The position numbers were made by a program, and so were the translations under genes. Positions 25,811-34,117 of a stretch of 64,000 nt of DNA are shown here, one piece after another. Under the pieces are notes generated by a model. It was not told where the DNA came from, did no database searches, and saw only the letters and a program-made list of their open reading frames with translations. The DNA is taken from assembly GCA_036496805.1 (NCBI GenBank), contig DASXKN010000024.1, positions 186,001 to 250,000 on the forward strand, written 5' to 3'. Within the stretch, counting starts at the first letter, position 1. Every line of letters begins with the position of its first letter. This stretch comes from SZAS-103 sp036496805 (GTDB taxonomy: Bacteria > Pseudomonadota > Gammaproteobacteria > Xanthomonadales > Xanthomonadaceae).

Positions 25811-26241
25811 GCAATTCGAACCAGGTCACGGATCCTCTTCGCGCTCACCTCACCATCTTCCAGCGCGAAGCGATATGACAGGTACAGAAAGCGGGCGTAC
25901 TTGGCGGAAGTGAACGTCTTCTTCGCCGCCTTGAGCTCCTTGGCTACTGTCTCGAAAACGCTGCAAAGCAAGGACTCATCCATCTCACGCTCTGTCATGT
26001 AGCGTGGCTGATCATCGCCTCCGGTAAGCACCCATGCTGGGTCAACACCGTACACGGTGAGAAGCGCTCGGAGAACAGTAGAAGGCAACTCGCGTTCGCC
26101 TCGCTCATAGTTCGACAGAGCACGATCCGAGAGGCCTATGCTCTCGGCGAATTTCACCTGCGTCAGTCCCGATGCTGCACGGATGGCGGCTAGGCGAACG
26201 GCGACGTCGGCATTGAATTGGGTAGTTGCCAGTCTCGACAT
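25807..26241 (-). CDS. XRE-family transcriptional regulator
   Basis: This 144-residue protein has a lambda-type helix-turn-helix (I-R-A-A-S-G-L-T-Q-V-K-F-A-E-S-I-G and L-S-N-Y-E-R-G-E-R-E-L-P). A phage-repressor-like continuation follows (V-L-R-A-L-L-T-V-Y-G-V-D-P-A-W-V-L-T-G) and a helical C-terminus. It is divergent from the Ner-like gene at 26291 with only 49 bp between them, a layout like a phage immunity switch. Confidence 0.88.
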   Translation of the reverse strand: MSRLATTQFNADVAVRLAAIRAASGLTQVKFAESIGLSDRALSNYERGERELPSTVLRALLTVYGVDPAWVLTGGDDQPRYMTEREMDESLLCSVFETVAKELKAAKKTFTSAKYARFLYLSYRFALEDGEVSAKRIRDLVRIA

Positions 26242-26290
26242 TTGTGCGTACAGTTAGTCCCACTTGTTGGTCTAACCCTATCACGATTTT

Positions 26291-26506
26291 ATGCTCAAAG
26301 CCCAGCGAGAGCAGCATGAATCGATCAAGTCCCGCTTGCGTCTGGCGGGAAGTTCGCTTGCAATTGTCGCGCGCGAATTGGGGCTGTCGCCCACGACGGT
26401 GACCATCGTGAGTCAGGGCGTCCGAAGATCGCATCGAATCGAATCCGCCATTGCGACGAAATTGGGGGTGCCGGCGGCCACGTTATGGCCTGAAAAATAT
26501 GTCTGA
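26291..26506 (+). CDS. Nlp/Ner-like DNA-binding protein
   Basis: This 71-residue protein has the sequence I-K-S-R-L-R-L-A-G-S-S-L, then I-V-A-R-E-L-G-L-S-P-T-T-V and A-T-L-W-P-E-K-Y. It fits the Ner/Nlp winged-helix family, including the terminal 'xxWPxRY'-like motif. Mu Ner represses early transposition promoters. It stands divergent to the XRE gene and upstream of, but probably outside, the IS21 element. Confidence 0.8.
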   Translation: MLKAQREQHESIKSRLRLAGSSLAIVARELGLSPTTVTIVSQGVRRSHRIESAIATKLGVPAATLWPEKYV

Positions 26507-26583
26507 AGTCCACTGTCACGGCGCTGTTGTCCCGCTCGGACTTGGAGCGTGGCGCCGTGCGCGCAGTTTTTTGATCCCACAAA

Positions 26584-26621
26584 CGCAAAACGCCCGAGAG
26601 GACTGGTCTCGAGCGTTTGCG
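26584..26621. terminator. Hairpin downstream of the Ner-like gene
   Basis: CGCAAAACGCCCGAG and CTCGAGCGTTTGCG form an imperfect stem around a short loop, 78 bp after the Ner-like stop. A T-run is lacking on the plus strand, so termination is uncertain. Confidence 0.4.
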
Positions 26622-26761
26622 CCAGCGTTTCCGCCAGCCAAGTGGTCAGCTTGCTGGTAGAGATTGTGATGCTGTGCGTCTGCTTCGTCAAGCGGTGTGC
26701 CGAAGCAGTGGGGCGTGGGTACTTCTTCCCGGATCAGTCCCCGGGCCAATGAGGAAGCCCC

Positions 26762-28309
26762 ATGCGCGTGCCTGTCCACGAGCAGCGCGACATCTTGTCT
26801 CGCATATTCGACCACCCTACCGAATCCAATCGCAGCATCGCCAAAGCAATTGGCGTCGCGGCCAACACGGTTGGGTCTTTGCGTGCTGCCCTCGATCAGT
26901 GCGGCATTCCCTACAGCGTGCTCGCCGTGATGGACGACCGCCAGTGGGTGCAAGCCTTAGGCAACGAGGATCGCTCGATTGCCAAGCGCAAGCTGGCACC
27001 CGATTGGCACACGGTCCACGAGGACATGTGCAAGCCGAACGCGACGATCACCCAGTTGTGGTACGAATTCCGTGAGGCCCACCCTGAAGGCATTGGACTG
27101 ACACAGTTCAGTGCTGGCTACGCCGTTTATACAAAGACGCTCAACATCGTTCTTCGACGCGCTCACGTACCTGGCGAGAAGAGCTACTGCGATTTCTGCG
27201 GGCAAACGATGACCATACACGATCCGGACGGCGGTCCGGGGTTTGAAGCTCCAATCTTTGTAAGCGTGCTCGGCTACTCAAACTACACGTTCATTCGCGC
27301 GGTCGCCTCGCAGGAAGTCGGCAACTGGAACATTTGTCATGTCCAGGCTTTCGAGTTCTATGGAGGCTCAACGGAATGGACTGTGTCGGACAACCTGAAA
27401 GCCGCGATCATTCGACGGACAACAGAGACCCTCTTCGTCAACAAGGCCTACCGCGAGTGCCTCAAGCACTATTCCTGCAACGCATTACCGCGAGGGGTTC
27501 GGAAGCCTCGTCAGAACGCAAAAGCAGAAGCGGGCGTGCAAGTAGTTCAGCGGTGGGTGCTCTTTGCGCTTCGCGGTCAAAAATACTTCAGCCTCGATGA
27601 ATTGAATCAAGACCTCAATCGTCTCAGGGACATTCTCAATTCCCGAGAATTCAAGAAATCAAAGAACGAATCGAGACGGTCGCGCTTCGACGCAGTGGAG
27701 AAAGTGGCGCTCCGTCCATTGCCATCGCAACCTTTCGAACCGCGCGAATGGCGCTTCTCGGTTCTCGTCGGCCCAGACTATCTATTCGAACACGAGCGAC
27801 GTTTCTACTCCGTTCCGTACGAGCTTCGCGGCGTGAGAGTTGACCTGCGGATCACTGAGAAGATGGTCGAGGCGATGCACCGCGGCAAGCGGGTGGCGCT
27901 CCATCAGAAGGCCACTGCCGAAGGCGAAATCAAGATGCTTCGGGAGCACATGCCAGTTGCTCACACGCGAGTTCTCGATGGAGAGCCTCGCGCCTTGATG
28001 AGCTGGGCGTCGACGGTTGGCCCGAATTCCGAGGCGATGTTTGCCTTTCACCTCAAGGAACGTGCGGACCTCACTAACGGGCTCCGCACCGCACGAAGAC
28101 TTCGTGAACTGGCGAGAGTGCATGAAGACGCTCGATTCGAAGAGGTCTGTGCCTATGCGCTCCGCCTGAACATGACGTCGTTTCGCAACGTCGAATCCAT
28201 TCTGAAAACGTCCACTGACAAACGCCCCCGCTCTGACACGACTTCTGAGGCCAAGCAAGCCCCACATGAAAACGTGCGCGGAGCAGACTACTTCGGAGAT
28301 GAAAAATGA
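26762..28309 (+). CDS. istA: IS21-family transposase IstA
   Basis: This 515-residue protein has an N-terminal helix-turn-helix (S-N-R-S-I-A-K-A-I-G-V-A-A-N-T-V). The RNase-H-fold DDE core is visible as D144 (Y-C-D-F-C), D210 (V-S-D-N-L) and E256 (A-K-A-E-A). The C-terminal beta-barrel starts near F-S-V-L-V-G-P-D-Y. The length is normal for the family. It catalyses the DNA cleavage and joining of transposition together with IstB. Confidence 0.92.
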   Translation: MRVPVHEQRDILSRIFDHPTESNRSIAKAIGVAANTVGSLRAALDQCGIPYSVLAVMDDRQWVQALGNEDRSIAKRKLAPDWHTVHEDMCKPNATITQLWYEFREAHPEGIGLTQFSAGYAVYTKTLNIVLRRAHVPGEKSYCDFCGQTMTIHDPDGGPGFEAPIFVSVLGYSNYTFIRAVASQEVGNWNICHVQAFEFYGGSTEWTVSDNLKAAIIRRTTETLFVNKAYRECLKHYSCNALPRGVRKPRQNAKAEAGVQVVQRWVLFALRGQKYFSLDELNQDLNRLRDILNSREFKKSKNESRRSRFDAVEKVALRPLPSQPFEPREWRFSVLVGPDYLFEHERRFYSVPYELRGVRVDLRITEKMVEAMHRGKRVALHQKATAEGEIKMLREHMPVAHTRVLDGEPRALMSWASTVGPNSEAMFAFHLKERADLTNGLRTARRLRELARVHEDARFEEVCAYALRLNMTSFRNVESILKTSTDKRPRSDTTSEAKQAPHENVRGADYFGDEK

Positions 28310-29055
28310 CCGCAATTCAGCAGACAGTCGACGGACTTCGTAGCCTGCGCCTCACCGCTATGGCCGAAGCCTACCAGCGGCAATTGGAAAACCCGGAGAT
28401 GCGCTCCTTTTCCTTCGATGAAAGGCTGGCTTTGCTCGTCGAGAACGAATTGGCGCAGCGGACGAGTCGCAAGCTCAAGCGCCTCGTTGCCTCTGCAAAG
28501 ATGCCGGAGATGGCCACGCTGGAAGAGGTCGAGTTCGGAACGGCCAGAGGTTTGGACAAGGCTTTGGTGATGAGCCTTGGCCAATGTGACTTCATCAGGC
28601 GGAACTTGAACGTCATCATTGTCGGGCCGACGGGAGTCGGGAAGTCGTACGTCGCTTGTGCGCTTGGTACTGAGGCTTGTAGGCAAAGGCTCGTGGTCTC
28701 ATTTCGAAACGTGAACGACCTTCTCGAAGAAATTTCAAGCGCTGAGGCGGATGGATCGACGTCGCGACTGAAATTAGCGCTCTCCAAACCTGATTTGCTG
28801 ATACTTGACGATCTTGGTGTCGGAACAATCAGCGAACATGCGGCTCAGATTCTCCTGTCTGTGATCGACAGGCGTATGAGGAAGAGCTCTCTCATCATTA
28901 CGAGCCAGTGGCCCACGGAAGCGTGGCATGGATTCTTTCCCAACCCCACGATCGCCGACGCGATTCTTGATCGTGTTGTGCACGCGTCCCACAAGATCGC
29001 GATGGGCGGTGAATCAATGCGTAAGAAGCAGGCTAAGAAGAGACTGGGCAAGTAA
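28306..29055 (+). CDS. istB: IS21-family helper ATPase IstB
   Basis: This 249-residue AAA+ ATPase has Walker A G-P-T-G-V-G-K-S (107-114), Walker B L-L-I-L-D-D-L (164-170), and the family's helical N-terminus (L-R-L-T-A-M-A-E-A-Y). It assembles on DNA and selects target for IstA. Its ATG overlaps the istA stop. It is full length. Confidence 0.95.
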   Translation: MTAIQQTVDGLRSLRLTAMAEAYQRQLENPEMRSFSFDERLALLVENELAQRTSRKLKRLVASAKMPEMATLEEVEFGTARGLDKALVMSLGQCDFIRRNLNVIIVGPTGVGKSYVACALGTEACRQRLVVSFRNVNDLLEEISSAEADGSTSRLKLALSKPDLLILDDLGVGTISEHAAQILLSVIDRRMRKSSLIITSQWPTEAWHGFFPNPTIADAILDRVVHASHKIAMGGESMRKKQAKKRLGK

Positions 29056-29105
29056 ATATGGATTCCACAATATGCGACGCATGCGCTGGTTGCGGGACCC
29101 CGGCA

Positions 29106-29164
29106 GCCATCGAAAGTGCTGCACTCTTGGGCTGGCCAGAGTGCTCCACCACTTTTTCGATGGC
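29106..29164. terminator. Long imperfect hairpin after istB
   Basis: GCCATCGAAA-GTGCTGCACTC is mirrored by GAGTGCTCCACCACTTTTTCGATGGC with a short loop. It lies 50 bp after istB inside the right end of the IS and may end istAB transcription or block read-through. Confidence 0.45.
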
Positions 29165-29236
29165 AAGGTCCGGGCCCTAAGGAGGTCGGGTCGGCACACC
29201 GGTTTTTTCTGGCCAACGCATAGCGCCCTCCGGGTG

Positions 29237-29418
29237 TCAGGTAGGCGCCAAGGGGCCGTAGTACCACGAGGCAGTCACGCCGCCGTCGATCAGGAAGTCG
29301 CTGCCGGTGATGAAGCCGCCCTCCGGACCCATGATCAGAGCGGCGAGCGCGGCGATCTCGTCGGCAGTCCCCGCGCGCCCGACTGGCGCACCGTCAACCA
29401 TGCGCCGATACCGCGGCG
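29237..29418 (-). pseudogene. 3' remnant of a short-chain dehydrogenase/reductase gene
   Basis: The minus strand reads Y-R-R-M-V-D-G-A-P-V-G-R-A-G, then D-E-I-A-A-L-A-A-L-I-M-G, then G-F-I-T-G-S-D-F-L-I-D-G-G-V-T. This is the conserved C-terminus of SDR enzymes, ending W-Y-Y-G-P-L-A-P-T. The Rossmann fold and the Tyr-x3-Lys site are missing. It lies directly after the alcohol dehydrogenase stop, and its own stop is 36 bp from the IS21 end. Confidence 0.8.
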
Positions 29419-29423
29419 CTCCT

Positions 29424-30443
29424 TCAGTCGACCCGCAGCAGCGTCTTGATCGCGCGGCGTTCGTCCATCGCCCTGTAGCCTTCGGCCACCTGCGCGATCG
29501 GCAGCTCTAGGTCGAAGACCTTGCCGGGCTGTATGCGGCCGGCGAGCACGCGGTCCATCAGGTCGGGCAGGAAGCGACGGACCGGCGCGGGGCCGCCGAG
29601 CATGCGCTGCTGCGAGAAGAACAGCTTGCGGCCGTCGAAGGTGACGCCGTGTGGCACGCCGACGTAGCCGATCGTGCCGCCCGGGCGGCAGACGCCGATG
29701 GCTTGCCGCATCGATTCGTCCATGCCCACGCATTCGAGCACCGACTCGGCGCCGACGCCGTCGGTGAGGTCGCGGATGCGGGCAATGCCTTCTTCGCCAC
29801 GTTCGTCGACGATGTCGGTTGCGCCGAACGTGCGCGCCAGCTGCTGGCGGCTCTCGTGCCGGCTCATCGCGATGATGCGTCCGGCACCCATCTGGCTGGC
29901 CGCGAGCACGCCCATCAGGCCGACCGCGCCGTCGCCCACCACGACCACGGTTCCGCCTTCGCGCACCTGCGCGGCATCGGCGGCGTACCAGCCGGTGCCG
30001 AGCACGTCGGACACAGCGAGCAGGTGCGGGATGAGCTCGGGCGAAGGCATCTCCCGCGTCGCTACCAGGGTGCCGTCGGCCAGTGGCACGCGCGCAAAGG
30101 GCGCCTGCGCGCCGGTCATGAACTCGCGCTGCGCACACGAGGACTGAAAGCCGAAGCGGCAGTGCGGACAGGCGTTGTCGGACAGGCAGAACGATCCGAC
30201 CACGAACTGGCCGGGCTTCACCGTTTTCACGTCGGCACCCACCTCGACGACCACGCCGCAGTATTCGTGGCCCATGTGCGCTGGGCCATCCTGAGGCTGC
30301 AGCCCGCGGTAGGGCCACAGATCGGAACCGCAGATGCACGTCGCCGACAGTCGGATGATGGCGTCGGTGGGCTTTTCGATCCTCGGGTCGGCGACCTGCT
30401 CGAAGCGGACGTCGCCGGGGCCATGCATCACGGTTGCATACAT
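29424..30443 (-). CDS. Zinc-dependent alcohol dehydrogenase
   Basis: This 339-residue MDR-family enzyme has the catalytic zinc ligand region C-I-C-G-S-D-L-W-P and G-H-E-Y near residues 37-62. The structural zinc segment (D-N-A-C-P-H-C-R-F-G-F-Q-S-S-C) carries Cys like the family, and the nucleotide fold G-D-G-A-V-G-L-M-G is present. It is NAD(P)-dependent by family. It starts 20 bp after the CMD gene stop at 30464 and runs with the cupin gene further upstream, opposite the LysR regulator at 31775. Confidence 0.9.
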   Translation of the reverse strand: MYATVMHGPGDVRFEQVADPRIEKPTDAIIRLSATCICGSDLWPYRGLQPQDGPAHMGHEYCGVVVEVGADVKTVKPGQFVVGSFCLSDNACPHCRFGFQSSCAQREFMTGAQAPFARVPLADGTLVATREMPSPELIPHLLAVSDVLGTGWYAADAAQVREGGTVVVVGDGAVGLMGVLAASQMGAGRIIAMSRHESRQQLARTFGATDIVDERGEEGIARIRDLTDGVGAESVLECVGMDESMRQAIGVCRPGGTIGYVGVPHGVTFDGRKLFFSQQRMLGGPAPVRRFLPDLMDRVLAGRIQPGKVFDLELPIAQVAEGYRAMDERRAIKTLLRVD

Positions 30444-30463
30444 GAGCTATCTCCTGGTTGGTT

Positions 30464-31108
30464 TCAGGCAGTCGTAGGTAGTGTGGCCAGCCGGGCGGTC
30501 TCCGCACGGCTCGCGGAGTCTTCGGACACGCGCTCGCGGAGCACCGACACGACCTGCATGAGTTGAGCTTCATCAAGGCCCACATTGCGGCTGATGCGCA
30601 TATGCGAACCCAGCTGCGGTTCCGCGCCTGGCAGCATGGACAACCCTCCCAGCGTGGCCAGCTCGCGATCCATCCACGACACGTTGTCGCGCGCGAAGAT
30701 CGCGCCGAACAGGTGGGCCTTGAGGTAACCGTCCACCTGCGGCGCGAAGTCGAACAGAGGGCCCGCGACGGGCCGGCCCGACAGGCGCGTCTGGTTCGCC
30801 GCGCCCACCTCCAGCAGCCGTTCGGGAGGCGGAACGGGAGTGGGCTCGGCCCCGGGCGGGTCGACGATGCCGCGTTCCTTTCGCACATCGATGACCTTCA
30901 TGAACTCGCCCATGGCATTGAGGCTGCGCGGAAAGCCGGCATAGGCGTACATCTGCACCAGCAGTTCCTTGATGTCGCCCACGGCCAGCCCGGCATCGAG
31001 TCCGGCATGGAGTGCCCGGTTCAAGTTCGGCATGTCGCCGCAGGCCGTGAACGCGGTGATCGGCACGATCGCCTGCTGTCGATACGTCAATGCTGGGTCG
31101 GATGTCAT
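30464..31108 (-). CDS. Carboxymuconolactone decarboxylase family protein
   Basis: This 214-residue protein contains two CMD-like helical units. The first has I-T-A-F-T-A-C-G-D-M-P-N-L, D-I-K-E-L-L-V-Q-M-Y-A-Y-A-G-F-P-R-S; the second has R-E-L-A-T-L-G and G-S-H-M-R-I-S. It lacks the C-x2-C redox pair of AhpD, so a decarboxylase or hydrolase-like role is more likely. It sits between the cupin and alcohol dehydrogenase genes in one operon. Confidence 0.85.
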   Translation of the reverse strand: MTSDPALTYRQQAIVPITAFTACGDMPNLNRALHAGLDAGLAVGDIKELLVQMYAYAGFPRSLNAMGEFMKVIDVRKERGIVDPPGAEPTPVPPPERLLEVGAANQTRLSGRPVAGPLFDFAPQVDGYLKAHLFGAIFARDNVSWMDRELATLGGLSMLPGAEPQLGSHMRISRNVGLDEAQLMQVVSVLRERVSEDSASRAETARLATLPTTA

Positions 31109-31147
31109 CGTCGTTGTCCTGAAGGGTGCGTTGCGCTTGCGATGCGG

Positions 31148-31618
31148 TCAGCCACCGGCGTACTGCTCGTCGCTGACCTTTTCCAGCCAGTCGACGTTCT
31201 TGCCGTTTTCTATGCCGGTGATGGCCAGGTGGCTCATCGCCGAGTCCGGCGCGGCGCCGTGCCAGTGCTTGACGCCGGGCGGACACCAGACCACGTCGCC
31301 CGGGCGCAGCTCCTGCATCGCGCCGCCCCAGACCTGGGTCCTGCCCACGCCCTGGGTCAGCAGCAGGAACTGGCCCCGCGGATGGGTGTGCCAAGCCGAG
31401 CGGGCGCCCGGCTCGAAGTGGACGCAGCCGCAGCCGGCGTTGATGTATTCGTTGCCCGCGAACTGCGGGTCGATACGGACACGTCCGGTAAACGTGGCGT
31501 CCGGGCCGTCGAAGGACGCCTGCTCGCAAGCGCGGGTGATGGTCTGTGTCAGTTCGTCCTCGGCCGTAGCGGAAGTCGTCATGCCGGGCGGCAAGGAGGA
31601 AGGGATGGTCATGTTCAT
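31148..31618 (-). CDS. Cupin-domain protein
   Basis: This is 156 residues from ATG 31618 (GGAGA upstream). The cupin core is clear: W-H-T-H-P-R-G-Q-F-L-L (motif 1, with E/Q replaced) and P-G-V-K-H-W-H-G (motif 2), which bind a metal through histidines. It heads the operon cupin-CMD-alcohol dehydrogenase. This set, together with a divergent LysR gene, is often seen in quinone or aromatic stress loci (inference). Confidence 0.88.
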   Translation of the reverse strand: MNMTIPSSLPPGMTTSATAEDELTQTITRACEQASFDGPDATFTGRVRIDPQFAGNEYINAGCGCVHFEPGARSAWHTHPRGQFLLLTQGVGRTQVWGGAMQELRPGDVVWCPPGVKHWHGAAPDSAMSHLAITGIENGKNVDWLEKVSDEQYAGG

Positions 31619-31774
31619 GGCTCGTCTCCTGAAATCCAGCCGGGAAGTCGGGATGCTGCTCTGGCGCATCCGGAACACCGGTGGAGGCCAGTGTGTGCCT
31701 CCGGATTTGATCCGATAAGTCGGGTAAACCCGAATGGACCTATGATCCGAATTCATCAATCGACCGGAGGCGCC

Positions 31775-32668
31775 ATGGCCCGGGAGAACTACAACGACCT
31801 GCTGGCCTTCCTTGCGGTCGCACGCGAGCGGAGCTTCACCCGCGCTGCCGCGCAGCTCGGCGTCTCGCAATCGGCGCTGAGCCACACGATCCGCGGCCTG
31901 GAAGCGCGCCTGGGTCTGCGCCTGCTCACACGCAGCACTCGCAGCGTCGCGCCTACCGAGGCCGGTGCGCGCCTGCAGCAGGCGCTGCTGCCGAATTTCG
32001 AGAACATCGATACGGCGCTGGCGGGCTTGAGCGAATTGCGCGATAAGCCCAGCGGCACGATCCGTATCACCACCAGCGACCACGCCGCGCGCACGCTGCT
32101 GTGGCCGGTGCTGGTGCGCATGCTGCCCGAGTACCCTGACATCCACGTCGAGGTGGTGAGCGACTCGACCCTGACCGACATCGTGGCCGAGCGCTTCGAC
32201 GCCGGCATCCGCCTCGGCGAGCAGGTCGCCAGGGACATGATCTCTGTGCAGATCGGGCCGCCCACGCGCCTGGTCGTAGTCGCTACGCCCGCCTACCTGA
32301 GATCGCGGCCGGCGATCGAGACGCCGCGCGATCTCACGGCGCACGATTGCATCAACCTACGCTTCCTCACGCACGGCGGGTTGTACGCGTGGGAGTTTGA
32401 GAAGGGCGACCAGTCCCTGAATGTCCGCGTGGACGGGCGTCTGACCTTCAATAGCATCGACCGCATTCTGGATGCAGCACTTGCCGGCTTCGGGCTGGGC
32501 TACCTGCCCGAAGACATGGTGCGGCACCACATCGAGGCCGAGCGCCTGGAGCAGGTGCTGGACGACTGGTGCCCCTTGTTTCCTGGCTACCACCTCTACT
32601 ACCCGAGTCGACGCCAGCCTTCACCAGCCTTCACCGTGCTCGTAGACGCCTTGCGACGACAAGTCTGA
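31775..32668 (+). CDS. LysR-family transcriptional regulator
   Basis: This is 297 residues from ATG 31775 (CCGGAGG upstream). The winged helix is standard (A-F-L-A-V-A-R-E-R-S-F-T-R-A-A ... S-A-L-S-H-T-I-R-G-L-E), followed by the effector domain (S-G-T-I-R-I-T-T-S-D-H-A). It is divergent from the cupin operon with a 156-bp shared region, the normal site for LysR binding. It probably controls that operon. The remnant at 449-532 is from a similar gene. Confidence 0.93.
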   Translation: MARENYNDLLAFLAVARERSFTRAAAQLGVSQSALSHTIRGLEARLGLRLLTRSTRSVAPTEAGARLQQALLPNFENIDTALAGLSELRDKPSGTIRITTSDHAARTLLWPVLVRMLPEYPDIHVEVVSDSTLTDIVAERFDAGIRLGEQVARDMISVQIGPPTRLVVVATPAYLRSRPAIETPRDLTAHDCINLRFLTHGGLYAWEFEKGDQSLNVRVDGRLTFNSIDRILDAALAGFGLGYLPEDMVRHHIEAERLEQVLDDWCPLFPGYHLYYPSRRQPSPAFTVLVDALRRQV

Positions 32669-32684
32669 CTGGACCACGTGGCCG

Positions 32685-32875
32685 GCTGATCATCTGCAAC
32701 GCTGTGAGCGCAGCATCTGGGGCGGTGACACGGCCACAGGCGGAGCACTTTGTGTGACCACTGGGGCAGGACGCGGTTGTATTGCCGGAATTGGTGCTCA
32801 GGGCGCCGGGCAACGAACGCGCGTGCAATGATGTCGGAATCGGAGCTCAACGACGACCGGGCCCGCTGATCATCT
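32685..32875. repeat. 180-bp segment bounded by direct repeats
   Basis: GCTGATCATCT occurs at 32685-32695 and again at 32865-32875. A further inverted copy of the core (GATGATCA) lies at 32888-32895. The enclosed DNA has no convincing gene and could be a small mobile remnant. No other gene is visible in 32669-32979. Confidence 0.35.
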
Positions 32876-32979
32876 TGTAGTGAAACCGATGATCAAGTGT
32901 CCCCGATCTGAGCGTTTGCGCATGGTGCCGGATCCGCCGCGCACGGTGCCGAACGCAAATGCCGATCATGACTGTCGGG

Positions 32980-33879
32980 CTAGCTGCTCAAGCCGCCCCG
33001 GAACGCCCGATCATCGCGAACCGAATTCACTGCGCACGGACGCCCGGTTTCCGCATTCTCCGCCTGGGCGTGGTCGTAGACAGCCGAATCGGTGGGGCAC
33101 CAGCCGTGTTTCGTGCCCGCGTACACCTCGATCTCCGCCGGCAGCTTCGCTGCAGCGAAGGCGTCGCGCAGCGTGTCCCTGGCCTTGGGATCCTTGGCGT
33201 CATCGTTCGCCGCGATCGCGATGAGGAACTGCGCCTTCATGCGCGGAATGAGCAGATGCGGGCTGTCGGGTTTGTCGGTAGCCAGGCCGCCACCATGGAA
33301 CGTGGCCGCCGCTCCGATCCGGTCGGGCGCGCTGGCCGCCGTCGCCATCACGGCCGGACCTCCCATGCAGTAGCCGGTGGTGCCGAGCTTGCGCTTCGTG
33401 TCGACGGCTGCCTGCCGGTCGAGGAAAGCGACGAACGCCTTCGCATCGACCTGCATCGTGTCTGCATTCAGAGTGGCCCGCAGCGCCATCAAGGCATTGC
33501 GCGTCGGCGGATCATCGATGTCGGCATGCTCCGCGGAGGTGGGCGCGCGCTTCGTCCGGTAGAAAGGATTGATCACCAGCACCGCGTAGCCCGACTGCGC
33601 CAGGCGCGTAGCCATCTCCTTGAACGCCGGCCGCAGCCCGAAGATGTCCGGCCAGACCAGCACGCCCGGGTGCCTGCCCTGCGCCGGGTGCACGAAGTAC
33701 GCGTCGGCCGTGCCAGCGGGCGTCGCGATGTCCACGTCCTGCGCCTTCGTCTCGACCGCGCCGGCCAACCCTGGCAATGCAACCGCCAGTCCCGCGCCCA
33801 GCGTCATCTGGCAGAACGTGCGTCGCGTCAGCGGCTTTCCACGCCTGGCGAACTCTTCGAAGTCGTCGGTTTCGCACAT
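32980..33879 (-). CDS. Dienelactone hydrolase family protein, C-terminus altered
   Basis: This is 299 residues from ATG 33879 (CAGGAG upstream). A Tat signal (T-R-R-T-F-C-Q-M-T-L-G-A-G) precedes an alpha/beta-hydrolase body with the Cys nucleophile elbow G-Y-C-M-G-G, and H near G-T-K-H-G-W. The family cleaves dienelactones and related esters. The usual ending 'AQAERAW..ll..F' becomes A-Q-A-E-N-A-E-T-G-R, which suggests a frameshift at the extreme 3' end. The catalytic part appears intact. Confidence 0.85.
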   Translation of the reverse strand: MCETDDFEEFARRGKPLTRRTFCQMTLGAGLAVALPGLAGAVETKAQDVDIATPAGTADAYFVHPAQGRHPGVLVWPDIFGLRPAFKEMATRLAQSGYAVLVINPFYRTKRAPTSAEHADIDDPPTRNALMALRATLNADTMQVDAKAFVAFLDRQAAVDTKRKLGTTGYCMGGPAVMATAASAPDRIGAAATFHGGGLATDKPDSPHLLIPRMKAQFLIAIAANDDAKDPKARDTLRDAFAAAKLPAEIEVYAGTKHGWCPTDSAVYDHAQAENAETGRPCAVNSVRDDRAFRGGLSS

Positions 33880-34117
33880 GGCTCGATGCTCCTGCCGGGA
33901 AGGGAGGTCGAAACGCGTACTCAACGCTGTACCGGAGCACCGTCCGGAAGAAAGGACGGGACATCATGCCCACCTGGTCGAACAGGAAGACTTCCATGAT
34001 GCCTGACGCCGAGGACGGGAGCGTGGCAAGGATCTGCATGACCCACGACAGATGTCCATCGCGTGCCTCCGCCACTCGAAACCCGGCTTGTCCTCCACGT
34101 TCCTTCCTGCGAACCGA

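Larger units (their letters stand above)
26693..29201 (+). mobile_element. IS21-family insertion sequence
   Basis: The element contains istA (26762-28309) and istB (28306-29055), overlapping by 4 bp as usual in IS21. A perfect 11-bp inverted repeat, CGGTGTGCCGA at 26693-26703 and TCGGCACACCG at 29191-29201, flanks the pair. The 2.5-kb spacing matches IS21-family size. Exact ends are uncertain: the family usually begins TGT, and no target-site duplication was identified. Both genes look intact. Confidence 0.65.

Noticed and set aside
26291..29055. Transposable phage of the Mu type, suggested by the Ner-like gene followed by a transposase and an ATPase
   Set aside because: The transposase and ATPase match IS21 IstA/IstB in length and overlap, and no phage genes follow.
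30563..31774. Plus-strand frame running into the LysR gene from far upstream
   Set aside because: It is antisense to the CMD and cupin genes. The LysR gene has a good start with CCGGAGG at 31775.
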